NCBI GenBank assembly: GCA_019752295.1
Contig: JAIEMK010000050.1
Location: forward strand, 62,001 to 126,000
Direction: 5' to 3'
Length of the DNA: 64,000 nt
DNA from: Chitinophagaceae bacterium
GTDB taxonomy: Bacteria; Bacteroidota; Bacteroidia; Chitinophagales; Chitinophagaceae
Shown here: in pieces, positions 8,967-17,321 of the stretch
How the letters are laid out: each line of letters opens with the position of its first letter
How positions within the stretch are numbered: the first letter of the stretch is position 1
Translations under genes and position numbers: made by a program
The notes under the pieces: generated by a model
What the model was told of the DNA's origin: nothing
Databases searched by the model: none
The model's input: only the letters and a program-made list of their open reading frames with translations

Positions 8967-10499
8967 ATGAATAAAGAAAATATACTAACCCTCGGACAAT
9001 TAATCAGGAGTGGCTATCAATCAAAAACGGTGAAAGAAGAAATCAGGGATAACCTGATTTTAAAAATGCGGCAAAAAGAAAATCCTTTTACCGGAATCAT
9101 GGGTTATGAGGATACGGTAATACCAGATACAGAACGTGCTTTGTTGAGCAGGCATAATATTTTATTTTTAGGATTGCGTGGGCAGGCAAAGACCAGAATG
9201 GCCCGTCAAATGGTAGATCTTTTGGATGAATATATACCCACCATTGCAGGCAGCGAAGTGAATGATGATCCATTAAAGCCATTGAGCAAATATGCCAAAG
9301 ATCAGATCGCAGCACTGGGAGATGATACGCCGATTCATTGGGTAAACAGGAAAGAACGTTATGGCGAAAAACTGGCAACACCCGATGTAAGTGTGGCAGA
9401 TCTGATAGGAGATATCGATCCTATCAAAGCTGCTAATTTAAGGCTGAGTTTTTCTGATGAAGAAGTAATTCACTACGGCATTATTCCGAGGAGTAACCGC
9501 GGAATTTTTGTAATTAATGAATTGCCCGATTTGCAGGCAAGAATTCAGGTAGCACTATTTAATATTTTACAAGAGGGCGATATTCAGATTCGCGGATTTA
9601 AACTGAGGATGCCCTTGGATATCATGTTTGTATTTACTGCTAACCCTGAAGATTATACCAATCGCGGAAGTATTGTAACGCCTTTGAAAGATAGGATCGA
9701 GAGTCAGATCTTAACACACTATCCGAAAGATATTGAAACATCACTAGCTATTACAGAACAGGAGGCAGAATTGTTGGATATTCAAAAAGAAAAGGTATCG
9801 GTTAGTGATCTGATAAAGCGACTGATTGAGCAGATTGCATTTGAAGCAAGAAACAACGAATATGTTGACAAGAAAAGCGGAGTGAGTGCAAGACTAACCA
9901 TTGCTGCTTACGAAAATGCAGTGAGTAGTGCCGAGCGAAGATCCATTATACACAACGAAAATTATACACAGGTTTGGGTGAGCGATTTGCAGGGTATCAT
10001 TCCGGCAATCACTGGTAAGATAGAATTAGTGTATGAGGGGGAGCAGGAGGGGCCCTATCAGGTAGCCGTTCAATTGCTCGACAAATCAATACGCACACAG
10101 TTTGTACAATATTTTCCTAATCCCGATCAGGTTAAAAAGAAACGCTCTGCAGGCAAAAAATCTACAGAAGAAAAAGAGCCGGAGAATCCATATAAATCAA
10201 TTACCCGCTGGTTCGACGGAGGTAAGCATTTAGACTTGTTATTGGATATGAAGGATGCCAACAAAATTGCGGCCCTCTATCAGGTGGATGGTTTATATGC
10301 TTTTGTAAAAAAATATTACCCTCATGCAAACGCACAGGAGAGTGCATTGCTGATGGAATTTGTTTTACACGGATTGGCTTCTTTTTCAATGATCAGTAAG
10401 AAAACACTGGAAGGAAAAATTGAATTTAAAGACCTGATGGGCAGCATGATGAATTTAAAAGATTTGAATTTAGGGGTAGAGGAGGATGATGATTTTTAA
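8967..10499 (+). CDS. MoxR/ChlI-type AAA+ ATPase
   Basis: This 510-residue protein is the partner of the preceding VWA gene. The P-loop is GLRGQAKTR (residues 69-77), which has Ala where the usual Gly precedes the Lys. The Walker B-like segment FVINELPDL (181-189) and the sensor-1 segment FVFTANPEDYTNRG follow, as in magnesium chelatase subunit I and MoxR proteins. A helical C-terminal region of about 150 residues lies after a charged linker (KKKRSAGKKSTEEKEPE). It should hydrolyse ATP as a ring and act through the VWA protein. It is probably co-transcribed with that gene. A remodelling role is family-based inference. Confidence 0.85.
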   Translation: MNKENILTLGQLIRSGYQSKTVKEEIRDNLILKMRQKENPFTGIMGYEDTVIPDTERALLSRHNILFLGLRGQAKTRMARQMVDLLDEYIPTIAGSEVNDDPLKPLSKYAKDQIAALGDDTPIHWVNRKERYGEKLATPDVSVADLIGDIDPIKAANLRLSFSDEEVIHYGIIPRSNRGIFVINELPDLQARIQVALFNILQEGDIQIRGFKLRMPLDIMFVFTANPEDYTNRGSIVTPLKDRIESQILTHYPKDIETSLAITEQEAELLDIQKEKVSVSDLIKRLIEQIAFEARNNEYVDKKSGVSARLTIAAYENAVSSAERRSIIHNENYTQVWVSDLQGIIPAITGKIELVYEGEQEGPYQVAVQLLDKSIRTQFVQYFPNPDQVKKKRSAGKKSTEEKEPENPYKSITRWFDGGKHLDLLLDMKDANKIAALYQVDGLYAFVKKYYPHANAQESALLMEFVLHGLASFSMISKKTLEGKIEFKDLMGSMMNLKDLNLGVEEDDDF

Positions 10500-10532
10500 A
10501 AATGACGATTATACCAAAAAATACGACAGAAA

Positions 10533-11414
10533 TTAGTCAAACAAATCGGAAGACAAATACCGGTCACCTCTGTCGCAGATAATGCAAACAATAACTCCTG
10601 AACTGAGTTCTTTAGAAAGTTCTATTGCAGCGTGTACGGCCCCGCCACTACTCATGCCGCTAAAAATGGCTTCTTCGCGGGCTAGTTTTTTTGTCATGAT
10701 TCTTGCATCTGCTTCATCTATTTCGATGATCCTGTCGATTCTGGTTTTGTCGAATATTTTTGGCAGATATGCTTCGGGCCATTTTCTGATTCCCGGAATT
10801 TTTGAACCATCAGTTGGCTGACATCCTAGAATTTGAATGGCTGGATTTTGTTCTTTTAAATATTTTGACACACCCATAATGGTTCCTGTAGTGCCCATTG
10901 ATGAAACAAAATGAGTGATTTGATGTTCGGTATCATTCCAGATCTCAGGACCCGTTGTTTGATAGTGCATTCCGGGATTATCGGGGTTGCCAAATTGATT
11001 TAACATCAGGTATCCTCCTTTTGCCACTTGCGCGTTGGCATAGTCGATAGCTGCTTCCATGGACCCTTCTTTTGGTGTGAGTATTACTTTTGCACCGAAT
11101 GCCTGCATCGTTAAAACCCGCTCTCTGGTTGCGTCTTCGGGCATCACTATTTCAATCGGAACTTTAAACATGCTTGCAATCATAGCAAGGGCTATTCCTG
11201 TATTGCCACTGGTAGCCTCAATTAATTTGACACCTTTTGAAAGCTCGCCGCGATCCATCGCTCCTTTAATCATACCATAAGCTGCACGATCTTTTACACT
11301 TCCCCCCGGATTATTACCTTCTAATTTTGCATAAATGGTAACATGTGGATTCTGTGTGATATGCTTCAAAGCAACAATTGGTGTATTCCCCACTAAACTT
11401 AATATGTCTCGCAT
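10533..11414 (-). CDS. cysM: Cysteine synthase B (O-acetylserine sulfhydrylase)
   Basis: This fold-type II PLP enzyme makes L-cysteine from O-acetylserine and sulfide or thiosulfate. From the ATG at 11414 (MRDILSLVGNTPIVALK) it has 293 residues, the usual CysM length. The PLP lysine is K41 in NNPGGSVKDRAA. The substrate-binding EATSGNTGIALA and the phosphate-cup GTTGT are present. The motif KLEGNNPGGSVKDR and the short length favour CysM over CysK. An upstream in-frame ATG at 11432 adds only MIKELI and is less likely. A 17-bp stem-loop precedes the gene, and the neighbouring cysteine desulfurase uses its product. Confidence 0.92.
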   Translation of the reverse strand: MRDILSLVGNTPIVALKHITQNPHVTIYAKLEGNNPGGSVKDRAAYGMIKGAMDRGELSKGVKLIEATSGNTGIALAMIASMFKVPIEIVMPEDATRERVLTMQAFGAKVILTPKEGSMEAAIDYANAQVAKGGYLMLNQFGNPDNPGMHYQTTGPEIWNDTEHQITHFVSSMGTTGTIMGVSKYLKEQNPAIQILGCQPTDGSKIPGIRKWPEAYLPKIFDKTRIDRIIEIDEADARIMTKKLAREEAIFSGMSSGGAVHAAIELSKELSSGVIVCIICDRGDRYLSSDLFD

Positions 11415-11440
11415 AATCAATTCCTTTATCAAAAGAGTAA

Positions 11441-11488
11441 AGCCGTTAAAAAGTAAAATTACAAGGATGTATTTACTTCTTAACGGCT
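11441..11488 (-). promoter_or_regulatory. Long stem-loop between the cysteine desulfurase gene and cysM
   Basis: Arms 11441-11449 (AGCCGTTAA) and 11480-11488 pair perfectly. After one A/C mismatch, 11451-11457 pairs with 11472-11478, leaving a 14-nt loop. On the minus strand the stem is followed by TTACTCTTTT. It could terminate the desulfurase transcript, or lie in the cysM leader, since it ends 27 nt before the cysM ATG. Confidence 0.55.
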
Positions 11489-11534
11489 GATGATTATTTG
11501 AGCTGACTAATATCGTATTTCGAAAACGCGATAC

Positions 11535-12665
11535 TTAAATCATTTCTTTTAGCTTGGAAACCACATGATCAATTTCTGCTTTTGTATTGTGTTTACTAAA
11601 CGAGAAGCGAACTGTAACCTTATTTGGATTATTGTCAATTGCTCTGATTACATGCGAACCCTGATCGGCCCCACTGGTGCAGGCACTTCCACCACTTGCA
11701 CAAATATGATTGATGTCTAAATTAAATAATAGCATTTCGCTTTTATCGGTTTTAGGGAAGCTCGCGCTTAATACTGCATACAGAGATCTTCCCAGAGGGT
11801 CTCCATTGAAACTGGTTTCGGGAATGTTTTTTTGCAGAGATTCCATCATATATTTTTTTAGATCCAAAATATAGGGATACTCTGTTTCGTAATGGCTTGT
11901 TGCCAGCTCCAGTGCTTTTGCAAAGCCAACTATTCCGTACACATTTTCAGTTCCGGCACGCATATTTCTTTCTTGTGCTCCACCGTTGATAAATGGTTTG
12001 ATCTTAATATTTTCATTGATGTATAAGATACCAACACCTTTTGGTCCGTGGAATTTGTGCCCCGCTCCGGTTATAAAATCAACTGGCGTATTACGAAGGT
12101 CGAAAGGAAAATGCCCAACGGTTTGCACTGTATCGCTATGAAATACCGCACCATATTTTCTACAAAGGGTTCCAACCGCATGAATATCGATCATGTTACC
12201 AATTTCGTTATTAGCGTGCATCAGGGTAACCAAACATTTTTCGGAACTGTTACTTAATAAAGTTTCCAGATCGGCCATATCAACGTGCCCGTCTGCTAAC
12301 AATTTTACATAACTCAACTCAGCTTCGCCTGCTTGATGTAAATGCTCTACCGTATGTGTTGTAGCATGGTGTTCTATTAAAGAGGAGATGATATGCTTGC
12401 ATCCCAAATCTCTCACAGAAGCTGTAATAGCTGTATTACTGCTTTCGGTTCCGCCACTGGTAAAGAAAATTTCAGCAGGGTGTGCGTTCAATAATTTTGC
12501 TACCGTTTTCCTTGCATTTTCTACCCCCATTCTGCACTCTCTACCATAACTATAGATAGAAGATGGGTTGCCGAAATTTGTGGTCAGGTAGGGCATCATA
12601 GCTTCCAATACCTGCGGATCAAGTGCAGTGGTAGCTGCATTGTCTAAGTATATTCTTTCCATCAT
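11535..12665 (-). CDS. Cysteine desulfurase (NifS/IscS family)
   Basis: This 376-residue class V aminotransferase-fold PLP enzyme moves sulfur from cysteine to a protein persulfide for Fe-S cluster assembly or tRNA thiolation. It begins MMERIYLDNAATTALDP, the standard family N-terminus; the second Met (ATG 12662) may be the real start. The PLP lysine is K204 in GAGHKFHGPKGVG. The catalytic cysteine is C329 in SGGSACTSG, on a loop that marks the IscS/NifS group rather than SufS. The IscU and tRNA thiolase partners are not in this window. A promoter lies 4-7 nt upstream. Confidence 0.92.
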   Translation of the reverse strand: MMERIYLDNAATTALDPQVLEAMMPYLTTNFGNPSSIYSYGRECRMGVENARKTVAKLLNAHPAEIFFTSGGTESSNTAITASVRDLGCKHIISSLIEHHATTHTVEHLHQAGEAELSYVKLLADGHVDMADLETLLSNSSEKCLVTLMHANNEIGNMIDIHAVGTLCRKYGAVFHSDTVQTVGHFPFDLRNTPVDFITGAGHKFHGPKGVGILYINENIKIKPFINGGAQERNMRAGTENVYGIVGFAKALELATSHYETEYPYILDLKKYMMESLQKNIPETSFNGDPLGRSLYAVLSASFPKTDKSEMLLFNLDINHICASGGSACTSGADQGSHVIRAIDNNPNKVTVRFSFSKHNTKAEIDHVVSKLKEMI

Positions 12666-12669
12666 CGCG

Positions 12670-12677
12670 CAAAAATA
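12670..12677 (-). promoter_or_regulatory. -7 promoter element of the cysteine desulfurase gene (TATTTTTG)
   Basis: Perfect TAnnTTTG followed by C on the minus strand, 4 nt before ATG 12665 and 7 nt before ATG 12662. It also serves as part of the T-rich run after the glmM terminator hairpin. Confidence 0.6.
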
Positions 12678-12682
12678 AAGAA

Positions 12683-12699
12683 ATCCTGCTTGGCAGGAT
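12683..12699 (-). terminator. Hairpin terminator after glmM
   Basis: A 7-bp perfect stem ATCCTGC / GCAGGAT with a 3-nt loop, followed on the minus strand by TTTCTTTATTTTTG. It lies between the glmM stop codon and the cysteine desulfurase promoter. Confidence 0.65.
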
Positions 12700-12744
12700 C
12701 TCTATTCGTTAATTAGTTTTAAAACGGCCCAGTAATTATCCGGG

Positions 12745-14145
12745 TTATTGCACTACTTCATTGATATCCTGCATCAGTCTTTTTGCAATATTGGCCGCAG
12801 TGGTCTGTAAATTGCTCTCTGCATAAATGCGGATGATTGGTTCGGTATTGCTGGGTCTGAGATGCACCCAGTCGGTATCGAATTCAATCTTTAATCCGTC
12901 GATATTATTGATGGGCTGTTTTTTATATTTTTTCTGAATAGCGCTGAATACCTTTTTAAGGTCTACGCCTTCATTTAATTCAATCTTGTTTTTACTCATG
13001 AAATAGTCGGGATAACTGCTGCGCAATTGCTTGGCAGTTTTCTTTTCTTTTGCCAAATGCGTAAGGAATAAAGCAATTCCAATCAGTGCATCTCTGCCAT
13101 AATGCAGGTCAGGTACAATGATGCCTCCGTTTCCTTCGCCACCAATTACTGCATTCACTTCCTTCATCTTGGTAACCACATTCACTTCTCCAACAGCACT
13201 TGGCGTGTACACACCACCGTGTTTTTCGGTTACATCTCTCAATGCCCTGGTCGAAGACAAATTGCTTACTGTATTGCCTTTGCGATGCTTCAAAACATAA
13301 TCGGCAACGGCAACCAAAGTATATTCTTCGCCAAACAAACTGCCGTCTTCACATACAAAACAAAGTCGGTCTACATCCGGATCAACAGCAATACCCAGAT
13401 CGGCATTGGTTTTGTTTACTTCGTTGCACAATTGGTTGAGGTGTTCGGGAAGTGGCTCGGGGTTATGCGCAAATTGCCCGTTTACTTCTCCATTCAAAAC
13501 CATAATTTCCTTTAATCCCAGTGCTTTTAACAAGGCAGGTACTGCGGTAGCCCCGGTGCTATTGATTGCATCCAATACTATTTTAAAATTAGCTTCCTTG
13601 ATGGCCGCTTTATCAACAAGGGGATAGTTTACAACTAAATCGATATGCTTTTTAAGCGCTTCATGATCTTCTTTGTAGGTTCCCAAATCATCCACCCCCG
13701 AAAAATTAAAATCTTCTGCTTCTGCAAGGGCCAATATTTTAGCACCGTCTTCGGCACTAATAAATTCTCCTTTATGATTCAAAAGTTTCAGTGCGTTCCA
13801 TTCCTTTGGATTATGACTGGCTGTTAAAATTATACCACCTGCCGCCTTCTCAAACAGAACGGCCATTTCAACAGTGGGTGTAGTACTTAATCCAAGATCA
13901 ATTACGTTTATCCCCAGTGCATTTAATGTGCTAATAACAAGTCGTTGCACCAGCTCACCACTGATTCTTCCGTCTCTGCCAATTACAACCAGACTTTTTG
14001 AATCAGGCGATATAAATCCTGTTTGTTCTTTTAACCAACTGCCATATGCGGCCGTAAACCTTACTACGTCTAGGGGACTCAGTGTGTTGCCGGGTTTTCC
14101 TCCAATAGTTCCACGGATACCTGAAATACTTTTAATTAATGCCAT
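12745..14145 (-). CDS. glmM: Phosphoglucosamine mutase
   Basis: This alpha-D-phosphohexomutase interconverts glucosamine-6-phosphate and glucosamine-1-phosphate on the way to UDP-GlcNAc. From MALIKSISGIRGTIGG it has 466 residues. The catalytic phosphoserine is S110 in TASHNP. The metal loop DPDVDR, the sugar loop GEGNGG and the phosphate loop RPSNTEPIIRIYAE follow in order. A longer reading frame to 14181 exists, but the -7 box at 14168-14175 lies inside it, which supports the start at 14145. The related phosphomannomutase activity cannot be excluded from sequence alone. Confidence 0.9.
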   Translation of the reverse strand: MALIKSISGIRGTIGGKPGNTLSPLDVVRFTAAYGSWLKEQTGFISPDSKSLVVIGRDGRISGELVQRLVISTLNALGINVIDLGLSTTPTVEMAVLFEKAAGGIILTASHNPKEWNALKLLNHKGEFISAEDGAKILALAEAEDFNFSGVDDLGTYKEDHEALKKHIDLVVNYPLVDKAAIKEANFKIVLDAINSTGATAVPALLKALGLKEIMVLNGEVNGQFAHNPEPLPEHLNQLCNEVNKTNADLGIAVDPDVDRLCFVCEDGSLFGEEYTLVAVADYVLKHRKGNTVSNLSSTRALRDVTEKHGGVYTPSAVGEVNVVTKMKEVNAVIGGEGNGGIIVPDLHYGRDALIGIALFLTHLAKEKKTAKQLRSSYPDYFMSKNKIELNEGVDLKKVFSAIQKKYKKQPINNIDGLKIEFDTDWVHLRPSNTEPIIRIYAESNLQTTAANIAKRLMQDINEVVQ

Positions 14146-14167
14146 TCCAATCGATATTTTGCTCCCG

Positions 14168-14175
14168 CAAACATA
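14168..14175 (-). promoter_or_regulatory. -7 promoter element of glmM (TATGTTTG)
   Basis: Perfect TAnnTTTG followed by C, 22 nt upstream of the glmM ATG at 14145. It is divergent from the promoter at 14204-14211. Confidence 0.6.
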
Positions 14176-14203
14176 ATTCAAATTATTGTTTGATTCCGAA
14201 TCC

Positions 14204-14211
14204 TATTTTTG
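14204..14211 (+). promoter_or_regulatory. -7 promoter element of the methyltransferase operon (TATTTTTG)
   Basis: Perfect TAnnTTTG followed by T, 16 nt upstream of the ATG at 14228. It supports that start over the in-frame ATG at 14186, which lies upstream of the box. Confidence 0.6.
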
Positions 14212-14227
14212 TGTTGAAATACGGCAT

Positions 14228-14971
14228 ATGCAGAAGTCATGGTTTAAAGATTGGTTTAATTCACATTATTATCATTTGTTATATAAACATAGGGATGAAA
14301 TAGAGGCGCTTGATTTTATTCATAAACTGATTGCACACTTAGAACCTCGGCAGGGGAGCACTATGCTGGATGTGGCTTGTGGCAAGGGCAGGCATAGTAA
14401 GGCACTTGCAGAGATGGGCTATGATGTAACCGGAATAGACCTTTCAGAAGAATCCATTGTGGAAGCTAAATTGGATGAATCTGAGAGTCTGCATTTTTAC
14501 CAGCACGATATGCGCCTGCCTTTTTGGATTAATTACTTTGATTTTGCTTTTAACTTTTTTACAAGTTTTGGCTATTTCAGAACTAAAAGGGAACATGATA
14601 ATGCATTTAGAACCATTGCACAGAGTTTGAAACCGGGGGGAATATTTGTGATCGATTATCTGAATGTGCATTATGCCGAACACAACCAGAAAAAAATGAC
14701 GACACAAACAGTTGAAGATATTAGTTTTCATATCAGTAAATGGAACGACGACCAACACTTCTATAAACAGATACAAATAACGGATGCAAATAATAAAAAC
14801 CCCAAGCACTTGTATACCGAAAGAGTTGCCAAGTTTTCGTTGGGCGATTTTACAGAAATGTTGTCGTATCAACACCTGCAGGTGAAAGAAGTATTTGGCG
14901 ATTACCAGTTGGGTGGGTACGACTTGCATCATTCGCCCAGATTGATCATCATTGCAAAGAAAAAGGATTAA
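14228..14971 (+). CDS. Class I SAM-dependent methyltransferase
   Basis: This 247-residue cytosolic protein begins MQKSWFKDWFNSHYYHLLYKHRD, a common opening for a Bacteroidota methyltransferase group. SAM motif I is MLDVACGKGRHSKALAEMG and motif II is VTGIDLS, at about residues 50-80. An acidic motif follows, then KPGGIFVIDYLN. The substrate is not identifiable; small-molecule or lipid targets are possible. It heads a run of four same-strand genes (gaps 9, 10 and 33 bp) with a PAP2 phosphatase, a GT39 glycosyltransferase and a CNNM-like protein, so they are probably co-transcribed. Confidence 0.85.
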   Translation: MQKSWFKDWFNSHYYHLLYKHRDEIEALDFIHKLIAHLEPRQGSTMLDVACGKGRHSKALAEMGYDVTGIDLSEESIVEAKLDESESLHFYQHDMRLPFWINYFDFAFNFFTSFGYFRTKREHDNAFRTIAQSLKPGGIFVIDYLNVHYAEHNQKKMTTQTVEDISFHISKWNDDQHFYKQIQITDANNKNPKHLYTERVAKFSLGDFTEMLSYQHLQVKEVFGDYQLGGYDLHHSPRLIIIAKKKD

Positions 14972-14980
14972 TTTACCGGT

Positions 14981-15601
14981 ATGATTTTGAACACAGTTTT
15001 ACTGAATGGATTTTTTCAGCAAGTCTGGGAATGGTTAAATGGATGGGATACCTATTTGTTTCTGAAACTCAACACCGTTTTTACAAACCCGGTTTTTGAT
15101 AGCATGATGCCCTGGTGGCGTGATGCAAACACCTGGACGCCCTTATACATTTTCTTTATTTTATTTGCGGTACTTAATTTTAGAAGCAAGGCATTTTTCT
15201 GGATACTGGGAGCAGTATTAACACTGGTGTTGACTGATCAAATAAGTAGTAGTATTTTTAAAAAATATTTTGAAAGGCCAAGGCCCTGCAACGATCCGAT
15301 ATTGATGAGCCATGTTCGACTGCTTTTACGGAATTGTGCTGGAGGATATAGCTTTACCTCCTCTCATGCAACCAATCATTTTGGATTTGCGGTGTACATA
15401 TTGGTAACCCTTAAACCCCTTATTAAAAAATGGGGGAATCTTTTATTGTTGTGGGCGGCTTCGATCAGTTACGCACAGGTTTATGTAGGAGTGCATTACC
15501 CACTTGATATATTTTGCGGAGCTTTGATGGGGGTAGGGATTGGACTGTTTACTTCTAATATTTTTTATAGATGGAAAGGGCCAATTACTCTGGAACTTTA
15601 A
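14981..15601 (+). CDS. PAP2-family membrane phosphatase
   Basis: This 206-residue polytopic membrane protein belongs to the type 2 phosphatidic acid phosphatase superfamily, which dephosphorylates lipid phosphates such as undecaprenyl diphosphate. Motif 1 is KKYFERPRP, motif 2 is SSHATNHFG (the catalytic His follows Ser-Ser, where PSGH is usual) and motif 3 is YAQVYVGVHYPLD. In motif 3 the usual Ser-Arg is Ala-Gln, while the catalytic His and Asp are kept. Together with the next gene, a polyprenyl-phosphate-dependent glycosyltransferase, it could recycle the lipid carrier. That link is inferred from position. Confidence 0.85.
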   Translation: MILNTVLLNGFFQQVWEWLNGWDTYLFLKLNTVFTNPVFDSMMPWWRDANTWTPLYIFFILFAVLNFRSKAFFWILGAVLTLVLTDQISSSIFKKYFERPRPCNDPILMSHVRLLLRNCAGGYSFTSSHATNHFGFAVYILVTLKPLIKKWGNLLLLWAASISYAQVYVGVHYPLDIFCGALMGVGIGLFTSNIFYRWKGPITLEL

Positions 15602-15611
15602 ATTTTTTTAC

Positions 15612-17288
15612 ATGATCTCAAATCGGTTTTTCATCAGCGTTTTGTTTCTCTGCTTGGTAGTTTGTATTACCGGTATGATAATGATACCATTGATGGATAT
15701 CGATGCTGCGCAGTATGCATCTATCAGCAGGGAAATGATAGAAAGAAAAACTTTTCTGCAATTTTATGATATTGGCAAAGACTATCTCGATAAACCGCCC
15801 ATGCTTTTCTGGCTTTCTTCGCTAAGCATGCGCATTTTTGGAATACAAGACTGGGCTTACCGCCTGCCTTCTTTATGCTTTGCAATACTTGCTGTTTATG
15901 CGGTATATCGTTTTGCAATTTTATATTATCACAAAACTATTGCCCAATTGAGTGCCATGGTTTTAGCAAGTTCTCAGGCTATTTTCCTGATTACACATGA
16001 TGTTCGTTGCGATACCATGTTAATGGGCTGGGTAATGCTGAGCATTTGGCAATTGGCAGCATGGTATGAAACGAATAAGTGGAAATATTTCTTTGTAGCT
16101 TTTATTGCAATTGCAGGAGGTATGATGACGAAGGGGCCAATTGCATTAATTGTTCCTGTACTTGCATTCCTGCCTCATTTTATTTTGCGAAGAGAATGGA
16201 AACAATTATTCAGATGGGAGTATCTGGTTGGTTTGTTGATTATTGCAGTGCTGTTAATACCTATGAGTATTGGGTTATACATACAATATGACATGCATCC
16301 GGGAAAATTGATAATGGGCGTTCCGATACAATCGGGATTGCGTTTCTATTACTGGACCCAAAGTTTTGGAAGGTACACCGGCGAGAATGTATTTCACGAG
16401 ATGAGCTATTTTACTTTTCTGTTAGAAAATATGCTCTGGAGCTTTTTACCCTGGATATTATTTTTTCTTGTTGCGCTATTGTTTTCTTTCAAAGATATAG
16501 TGCTTAGCCGTTTCTGGCTCAGATCCAATCAGGAATGGATTAGTACAGGCGGATTTGTTTTTACATATTGCATTTTGGCAAAAAGTCAGGCACAGTTGCC
16601 ACATTATATTTTTGTTGTCTTTCCGTTAGCTGCAATTGTTACTGCAGTTTTTTTACACAAGATTTTTTTTGTTTTGGGCAATAAATATTTTAAAAAAGCA
16701 TTAACCATTCTGCATGGTTTGATCTTTGGCATTTTGTGGATAGCAGTAATTTTTTTAATGCGAATTCCTTTTAAAGAAATCCCATTCTACGTTTTTGTGC
16801 TTGCCATTATTGGCTTAGCAGGCTATCTGTTTTTAGTTTTTACTAGCAATAAGTTTATAAAATTGCCTCCCATCATTGTACTTTCACTGTATACCGTTAT
16901 TGGAGTAAATTTTTTGTTAAGCAGTAATTTTTATCCTAATCTGCTGAAATTTCAGATGGGCAATACCGCAGCTAACTTTATAAATCAATCAAACATCCCC
17001 AAAAATCAAACATACTTGCTGGCACCAACCGAAAGCCGGGCATTGCATTTTTACGGGCAACACATTTTTGGGCATAAAAAAAATACAACTGAATTGCTTG
17101 CCAGTGATTTTGTAATTAGTTCAACAGATAGCATTCCTATTATTTTGGCAAAGTTTCCAAGGATGAAAGTATTGCACAAAGGAGCCGATTTTTCGGTAAG
17201 CATGCTTTCAAAAGAATTTCTCGATCCGTCTACCAGAGAGCAGGCAATGGCACATTATGCAATTATTCAATTGGAAGGGAAGCATTAA
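15612..17288 (+). CDS. GT39-like (ArnT/PMT family) glycosyltransferase
   Basis: From ATG 15612 (MISNRFFISVLFLCLVV) this is a 558-residue inner-membrane protein with about a dozen hydrophobic segments. The first periplasmic loop carries the acidic signature MDIDAAQYASISREM, followed by KDYLDKPPMLFWLSSLSMRIFG. This is the pattern of ArnT and other dolichyl/undecaprenyl-phosphate sugar transferases, in which the loop Asp is catalytic. It should transfer a sugar from a polyprenyl phosphate to lipid A, another lipid or a protein. The longer frame from 15540 overlaps the PAP2 gene and is less likely. It follows the PAP2 gene by 10 bp. Confidence 0.86.
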   Translation: MISNRFFISVLFLCLVVCITGMIMIPLMDIDAAQYASISREMIERKTFLQFYDIGKDYLDKPPMLFWLSSLSMRIFGIQDWAYRLPSLCFAILAVYAVYRFAILYYHKTIAQLSAMVLASSQAIFLITHDVRCDTMLMGWVMLSIWQLAAWYETNKWKYFFVAFIAIAGGMMTKGPIALIVPVLAFLPHFILRREWKQLFRWEYLVGLLIIAVLLIPMSIGLYIQYDMHPGKLIMGVPIQSGLRFYYWTQSFGRYTGENVFHEMSYFTFLLENMLWSFLPWILFFLVALLFSFKDIVLSRFWLRSNQEWISTGGFVFTYCILAKSQAQLPHYIFVVFPLAAIVTAVFLHKIFFVLGNKYFKKALTILHGLIFGILWIAVIFLMRIPFKEIPFYVFVLAIIGLAGYLFLVFTSNKFIKLPPIIVLSLYTVIGVNFLLSSNFYPNLLKFQMGNTAANFINQSNIPKNQTYLLAPTESRALHFYGQHIFGHKKNTTELLASDFVISSTDSIPIILAKFPRMKVLHKGADFSVSMLSKEFLDPSTREQAMAHYAIIQLEGKH

Positions 17289-17321
17289 ATTCACAGCAAT
17301 TGATTAGTTTTGGGATAACCC

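Noticed and set aside
7846-10499. Magnesium or cobalt chelatase genes
   Set aside because: The VWA and AAA+ domains are shared with chelatases, but the large BchH/CobN subunit and tetrapyrrole genes are absent, so the specific name is not justified.
13102-13515. 137-residue open frame opposite glmM
   Set aside because: It is a shadow of the glmM coding sequence, one of several overlapping ones there, with no start signal or recognisable domain.
14444-14932. 162-residue open frame opposite the methyltransferase gene
   Set aside because: It lies wholly within a well-supported methyltransferase gene on the other strand and has no recognisable features.
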